Origin: Biscogniauxia marginata
Lineage: Eukaryota; Ascomycota; Sordariomycetes; Xylariales; Xylariaceae
Direction: 5' to 3'
DNA length: 64,000 bases
Assembly: GCA_022695795.1 (NCBI GenBank)
Contig: MU404063.1
Location: 639,682-703,681, forward strand
Shown: positions 59,411-64,000 of the stretch, one piece after another
Numbering within the stretch: position 1 is the first letter of the stretch
How the letters are laid out: each line of letters begins with the position of its first letter
The notes under the pieces: model-generated
What the model saw: the letters and a program-made list of their open reading frames with translations, nothing else
What the model was told of the DNA's origin: nothing
Database searches by the model: none
Program-made: the position numbers and the translations under genes

Positions 59411-61204
59411 CTGTCACTTTAGATTTATTTTCTCCCCCGGGGGTTTACAGTCCTAAGACATATTATAGAGGGTTCAAATGATCGTTTCTTGTGGCTTCTC
59501 ATCGTATTAAACTCGAAATCCCGTATTTCTAATCTGCTCTCCATAACAACTATTGTCTAAAATAGTCATGGGTCATTCCCATCGGTCAATGTCGTCTATA
59601 TATGCTAGTCTATCTCGTCGTAGCTACCTGGCTAAACCGACTATTAACCGGTAAACGATAAATCTCAAATGTCCATAAATAGAAATTACCTACAAGCTCT
59701 TACTAATACATACACTTACCTAGGTATACACACATGTGAGCCAAGTCAGTACGAGGAAAATAATTTCAGGATTTCGGAATACCTGATGGGCTGATGGAGA
59801 GACTTTCTGTTCCCAAAACAGAAGATTCAACCATGTTCTTAAAGCCCCTGCCTGTAATAGAAATCAAGAAGAAGAAAGGATATCTAACATTCCTACTGAT
59901 TTAGAAGCCCTGATCTCCTCTTGTCTTGTTACCGCCATTATCATCTAGGTATCTGTATAGTCAGGAGGGCCAAGTCTCTCAAGCCTTTCAATGGCGAAAT
60001 CAGAATCAGACCAAAGCACAGATAAGTATTGTGAACAATCCGTCCTCAAAGGTCAAGGCGCCTTAGTGTACATACCTACTGTAGGTATCGTCCCATTAAT
60101 CAAGGCACCAGACAAGGGTCGACCGAGATTATAATTTTATCAGTGTTGATTAGGTAACACATATCCATGAAATCAGCAGCAGGGGCCAAACGCACAGGAG
60201 GACAAAGCTCTCGAACAAGGGTATATAACTAGGTATTGTATGTATGTACAGTACAGTACAGTACCCATGTGAGCCACGGGAGCCACGGGATTTAGTTCTT
60301 TCTTTCGGTATTTCTCCGAATATGGGGACCAGCTAAAAATACAGGTTACAGCGTCAGCCCTAGGCCTGGAACTCCTAAGCACCTTAGTCTCTCTCTCTCT
60401 CTCTCTTTTTTTTTTTTTTTTTTTTTTTTAACTCTTCCCTTTCCTAATTACCCGGGGTAAACAAGAAGGAGAGGGAGGGAAGACCAGCGAGCGAGCGACA
60501 GAGCGTCAAAAGTGACCTATGTACACTAGTTACTCAAATACGGCGACGAGGGGATTAGACCGGATGATTTACACCCCCAACAAGGCAACTGAGCTAGATT
60601 GGGCGAACCGGCATGTTGCCGAGAGAGGGGAACCTGCGTACACATGTGTGCAGTCAAGCCGGCCCGTGCGGTCGTGCCTTTGCGCGTTCCTACATGAACT
60701 ACATATCACGTTGTTTTTAGAGACGAGGACGAACTGAATAATCCGGATGGCCTGGACTGCAAGGTGCATAAGGTAGTAGCGATTAGTATCCAGCGTCAAG
60801 GGAGAAACCCTCCCCCCTGCCAAACCCCTCCCTGAACACCGTCCCCCCGAAAAAAAGCCTACAACGTCGACAGAACAGTGATAAGCATAAGCAGCTGTTA
60901 AAATTCGATTATGTAGTAGGCAGAAAGGTAATAAGAGTACCATTACTGAATAATGCATAACTTGAACAAGTAGACAGTCCCAAAACGCCTCACCGATGCA
61001 TAAAAAGGCAGCACAGCAGCGAACTTCATTCTTCAAAAAGCTCGCATAACCGTCCCCTTCCCTTCCCCTCTCCCCCCAAGTGCTGTAGAAAAAGAAGTCG
61101 TTCGTCCGTGTAAAGCTTCGTCGTCCATGTCCCATAGACCAAATAAATATATATATATATAAACTCCCCTCTAAAAACCAATGACAACATAATAATAATA
61201 ACAA
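59411..61204. other. intergenic region with CT and T microsatellites
   Basis: No gene seen. Contains GTACAGTACAGTACAG near 60245 and the CT/T microsatellite at 60388-60429. The minus-strand frame over 60569-61204 is the 3' flank of the GH47 gene. Confidence 0.5.
60388..60429. repeat. (TC)n followed by T24 microsatellite
   Basis: About nine TC units (60388-60406) running into 24 T (60406-60429). Confidence 0.95.
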
Positions 61205-62965
61205 TCAGATCGGCTGGCCCCGGACCTTGAACGGGTGCGCCTCCGTGTTGTAAACCCACACGTTGTCGTGGGCCGCCGAGACCTGCCACGGCGCCTCCTC
61301 GGCCTGGATCAGGTAGCTGTACTTGAGCACCTCGGCGAACCAGAAGCTCTCCTGGTCGTCCGTCTTGGTGCCGCCGCCGGGCGTGTTGACGTCCGAGACG
61401 GCGCTGAACCCCACGCCCGCGCTGCACGTCTCGTTGATGTTGAGGAACGCGTCCCAGGCCCAGTCCTGGTACTTCGTGTCCCCCGTGGCCCGGTATGCGT
61501 AGTAGTAGCTCTCGATGACCTCCGGCCGCAGCTGGTAGTAGCCCCAGCCCGACTGGATCCAGAACCCCGCCTGCTCGTAAAAGTCCGACAGGCTGTCCGG
61601 CGCCGGCGCGTTGTTGGTCGCGTTGGGAGCCAGCTTGCTGTCCTGCCAGGCGAAGACTTCGGGCCCGATGCCTGTCGCGGTAGCAATGTACGTCTCGTGG
61701 CATCCGTTGACCAACTCGAGGCCAAACTGAACATACTCAGGATTGTCGAGCGTGAGCCCGCCAAGAATGATGTTTCCCCCGTCGAAGCAAGCGACTATAT
61801 GATAGCATTAGCATTTGTACCTTGGTGTTCCGCGGGTCAATGGACTTACGATGCTGTGATCGGAACACCAATTGGTCGCTACCAGGTCCCCGGTAATCAG
61901 CGAGGAACGTCAAGTCCGGCCGACTGCTAGGGTGCGATGCCAGATATTCGATGCTCGAGTCCACAGCTGAGATCCACCGCTCTTTATAGACACTGAATTG
62001 CTCCGAGTCGTACAAATACATTTTTATCAGATACTCGTAGAATGAATCCGTACCACCAGTCCATGCGCCGCTGGAGTCGACGAAATTTCCATTGGAAATA
62101 TTCACATTAGCACCCAACAAGCCGGGGTAGGGCTCCCCGATCTCGGGGTTCCGCACATTCAGGAGGTAGTCTTCGGCTGTCTGTGTCAATTGCGCATACT
62201 TGGGATCACCAGTGATGTCGCTCAGACGCGTCCACTCGAGAATCAAGGTCCCAATGGTGGCCAGACTATTAGTCGTCTCGGTCTCATCTACGACCGGTCC
62301 ATCGGGTCCATTATAGATCAGAGTGTTGTGAGGAACTCCACTCGGCGTGTCAAACGCTACGCTCAGAAGATCGGCTAGATTGATAGCTTGTTGTAATATC
62401 GCATCTATGGCGGTCTGGTCCTCCCCATAGCTGGTTGAAGAGCTCGACAGAAAGTCGTACGCTGGGAAAAACTTAGCACGTGTAGGTATTTTCAGAATGA
62501 GTTCTTAGACTCACCCGAAACCAGGCCTCCAAGATAGCGAATGGTGGTCTCAAAAACGGAAACTTGCTCCGCACCGGGAGCAGTGACGTTGAACTGGATA
62601 GTTGGGATATAATCCACAATCTGATTGACGACTTCCTCATTCCCCATGATTATGGCAGTCGATATAGCATCGACTGCGCTTGCTCCCCATCCATTACTGG
62701 TCACCATGTCAGTTCAATTCACATGTGATATGGGTGGGCTCTCCAGGGTTCTTTCTTCCACGTACCGGTCATTATTGTAAGATTGTGAAATTGGTTTCAA
62801 GCTATCGTTAGGAAATGCATATGTGTAATAGCCATCCCATGACCGTTGAAAGGCCTCCTTGACGGCATCGAGCCTATGGGGATGAGATACATAGGTTATG
62901 CTGGAACTGGCAAGAGCCGATGAGACACAGCCGAGAGCAGCGACAGTCCATGTGTAAGACACCAT
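61205..62965 (-). CDS. class I alpha-1,2-mannosidase, GH47, secreted
   Basis: Trims alpha-1,2-linked mannose from N-glycans; Ca2+-dependent inverting enzyme. Four exons give 527 aa from Met at 62965: 62965-62766, 62696-62515, 62461-61850, 61794-61205 (introns 69, 53, 55 bp). An in-frame ATG nine codons upstream (62992) is possible. N-terminal signal peptide ([13 protein letters not shown]). Family blocks in order: [29 protein letters not shown] (acid Glu116), [17 protein letters not shown] (Asp266), [19 protein letters not shown] (base Glu423), [14 protein letters not shown], and NTEAHPF with the Ca2+-binding Thr515. All three catalytic acids are present, so it should be active. Length fits fungal secreted GH47 enzymes. 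It is transcribed towards the cluster but is an ordinary glycosidase and probably marks the edge of the locus. GC is high in exon 4 (61205-61794). Confidence 0.93.
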
Positions 62966-64000
62966 GATGAAGAACCATGTATGAATAGCCAAAAAAGGGA
63001 GTGAGCCAATTAAGAATTACCACCAAAGAATGAACGGGCTGTAGGAAGGGGGGAGAAACCAGCAAAGAACCCAAACGAGCGCGGATGGGAATTATCCCTG
63101 AGTATTATATGGTGGTATGAAGAACGCCTTGACTTGAGATCGTCGGCGAGGGGGTGCCAGCCCAGAAATGTGGATATCTGCAAGCTGCAACCTCATCTTA
63201 AGAAAGTCACCGGAAGGCAGGAAGCTTGCCTAGCATTGCTTGCCATTGCCTACCATTGCCTACCTCTTAAGGCAGTCGGTCCACCCCGAGCTGCCAAGCA
63301 AGGGTTGAAGATGCGTCTATAGTTTATTATCGTAAAATAGGCTCTAGATCCTAGCTGGGCTAAGGCACTTCAGGATGTCATGCAAATCTTGGAGGCTCTA
63401 AAGTTCAGTACGACGATCAGTCGCTCTAGCTTTGCTGATCAAAGAATGACCCAATTAGCAATGCTAGGGTACCTGTTGACGGTCACATACGCGCTGCACG
63501 GGGATCCGGGTTTCTTGGAATCGAGACCATGTGGCCCTGCTTGAACCTTGATCAAGGGCCACCGATGATAGCCCCCGTCGCATCATGAGATGCCGCCGTA
63601 GATAGACCTCCGGCCCCCCTTGTCTCTGCGCGTGCATAGCGTATAGTCGGCTAGCTGTGATGTGACGATGATTGCCGGGCTACACCTTTTGCAGTCTGCG
63701 GTGCCGGATGACAACAGGAGACCGGCCACAGTACGGATCTGGGGGCGCACGTCTTTTCTGTTGTTCAACTTGGCGGTGCCTTAAGTGGCCTCGTCCAGCA
63801 ACGTAGCTGGCTGTATCACCTTCCAAATGCAGGGAGCAGCTGCAGACAGTCGAGATGGTTCAGGTTGCAAACTTGATAAGGAGGGGGGGGGGGGGGGGGG
63901 GGGTTTGAAAAAATAAAAAATCAAAAAAGAAATTTGGTAATTTACCGGACATTCACCCCCGCCACCCAAAAAGCCCCATGGGGTACCACCAAATAGGGTT
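62966..64000. other. GH47 promoter side and intergenic sequence
   Basis: CATATAATA on minus at 63103-63111 may be the GH47 TATA element. Nothing else recognised to the window end. Confidence 0.45.
63883..63903. repeat. G21 homopolymer
   Basis: Uninterrupted run of 21 G, followed by an A-rich stretch. Confidence 0.97.

Noticed and set aside
61235..61930. 231-codon plus-strand frame and several long overlapping minus frames (61026-61764)
   Set aside because: Shadows of the GC-rich last exon of the GH47 gene; Arg/Ala-rich composition without motifs.
61205..62965. GH76-type cell-wall mannanase
   Set aside because: The ordered blocks [28 protein letters not shown] and NTEAHP belong to GH47.

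Overview
The window looks like a chromosome segment of a filamentous ascomycete (Pezizomycotina). Evidence: genes split by 50-170 bp GT-AG introns, a Zn2Cys6 regulator, a PTH11/rhodopsin-type membrane protein, and a long AT-rich retrotransposon block whose coding frames are full of TAA/TAG codons and C-to-T / G-to-A changes, the signature of repeat-induced point mutation (RIP). No species can be named from sequence alone.

Region 1 (1 to about 38,750) is a nest of Ty3/gypsy LTR retrotransposons, all RIP-damaged. Target-site duplications (TSDs) read directly from the sequence give the order of insertion. Element E (minus, seen at 33387-35397) was entered by element D (plus; pieces 3626-3968, 19073-24040, 31922-33386). 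D was then entered by copy 1 (1-3625, plus), by B (3969-19072, minus, TSD AGGTT) and by C (24041-31921, plus, TSD TTATA). B was entered by A (7119-14619, minus, TSD CGTTT), and C by a much less mutated solo LTR (28876-29289, TSD GGGAA). To the right lies a decayed LINE with RNase H traces (35398-38750), split by another young solo LTR (37703-38174, TSD AAAAC). All families share R-U5 sequence but have different U3 segments, and all carry an antisense third ORF between pol and the 3' LTR. Two short assembly gaps sit in 37-bp and 19-bp tandem repeats.

Region 2 (about 38,750 to 64,000) has normal composition and holds a probable specialised-metabolism locus. In order: a short-chain dehydrogenase (39450-40624, minus); a 569-aa Zn2Cys6 transcription factor (41337-43377, minus); a broken FAD monooxygenase (44441-45207, plus); a KCTD-like BTB protein (45843-46550, plus); a 908-aa protein fusing a tryptophanase domain to a DMATS-type aromatic prenyltransferase domain (48599-51545, minus); a divergently transcribed cytochrome P450 (52938-54630, plus); a seven-helix rhodopsin-domain protein (55695-57021, plus); a decayed small GPI-protein-like locus (about 58959-59410); and a secreted GH47 alpha-mannosidase (61205-62965, minus).

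The tryptophanase-prenyltransferase fusion is the most striking item. The simplest reading is that one polypeptide prenylates the tryptophan indole ring and releases a prenylated indole (or makes indole and prenylates it), which the P450 and perhaps the SDR then oxidise under control of the Zn2Cys6 regulator. The FAD monooxygenase relic suggests that an oxidation step has been lost. The product and the cluster limits are inference.
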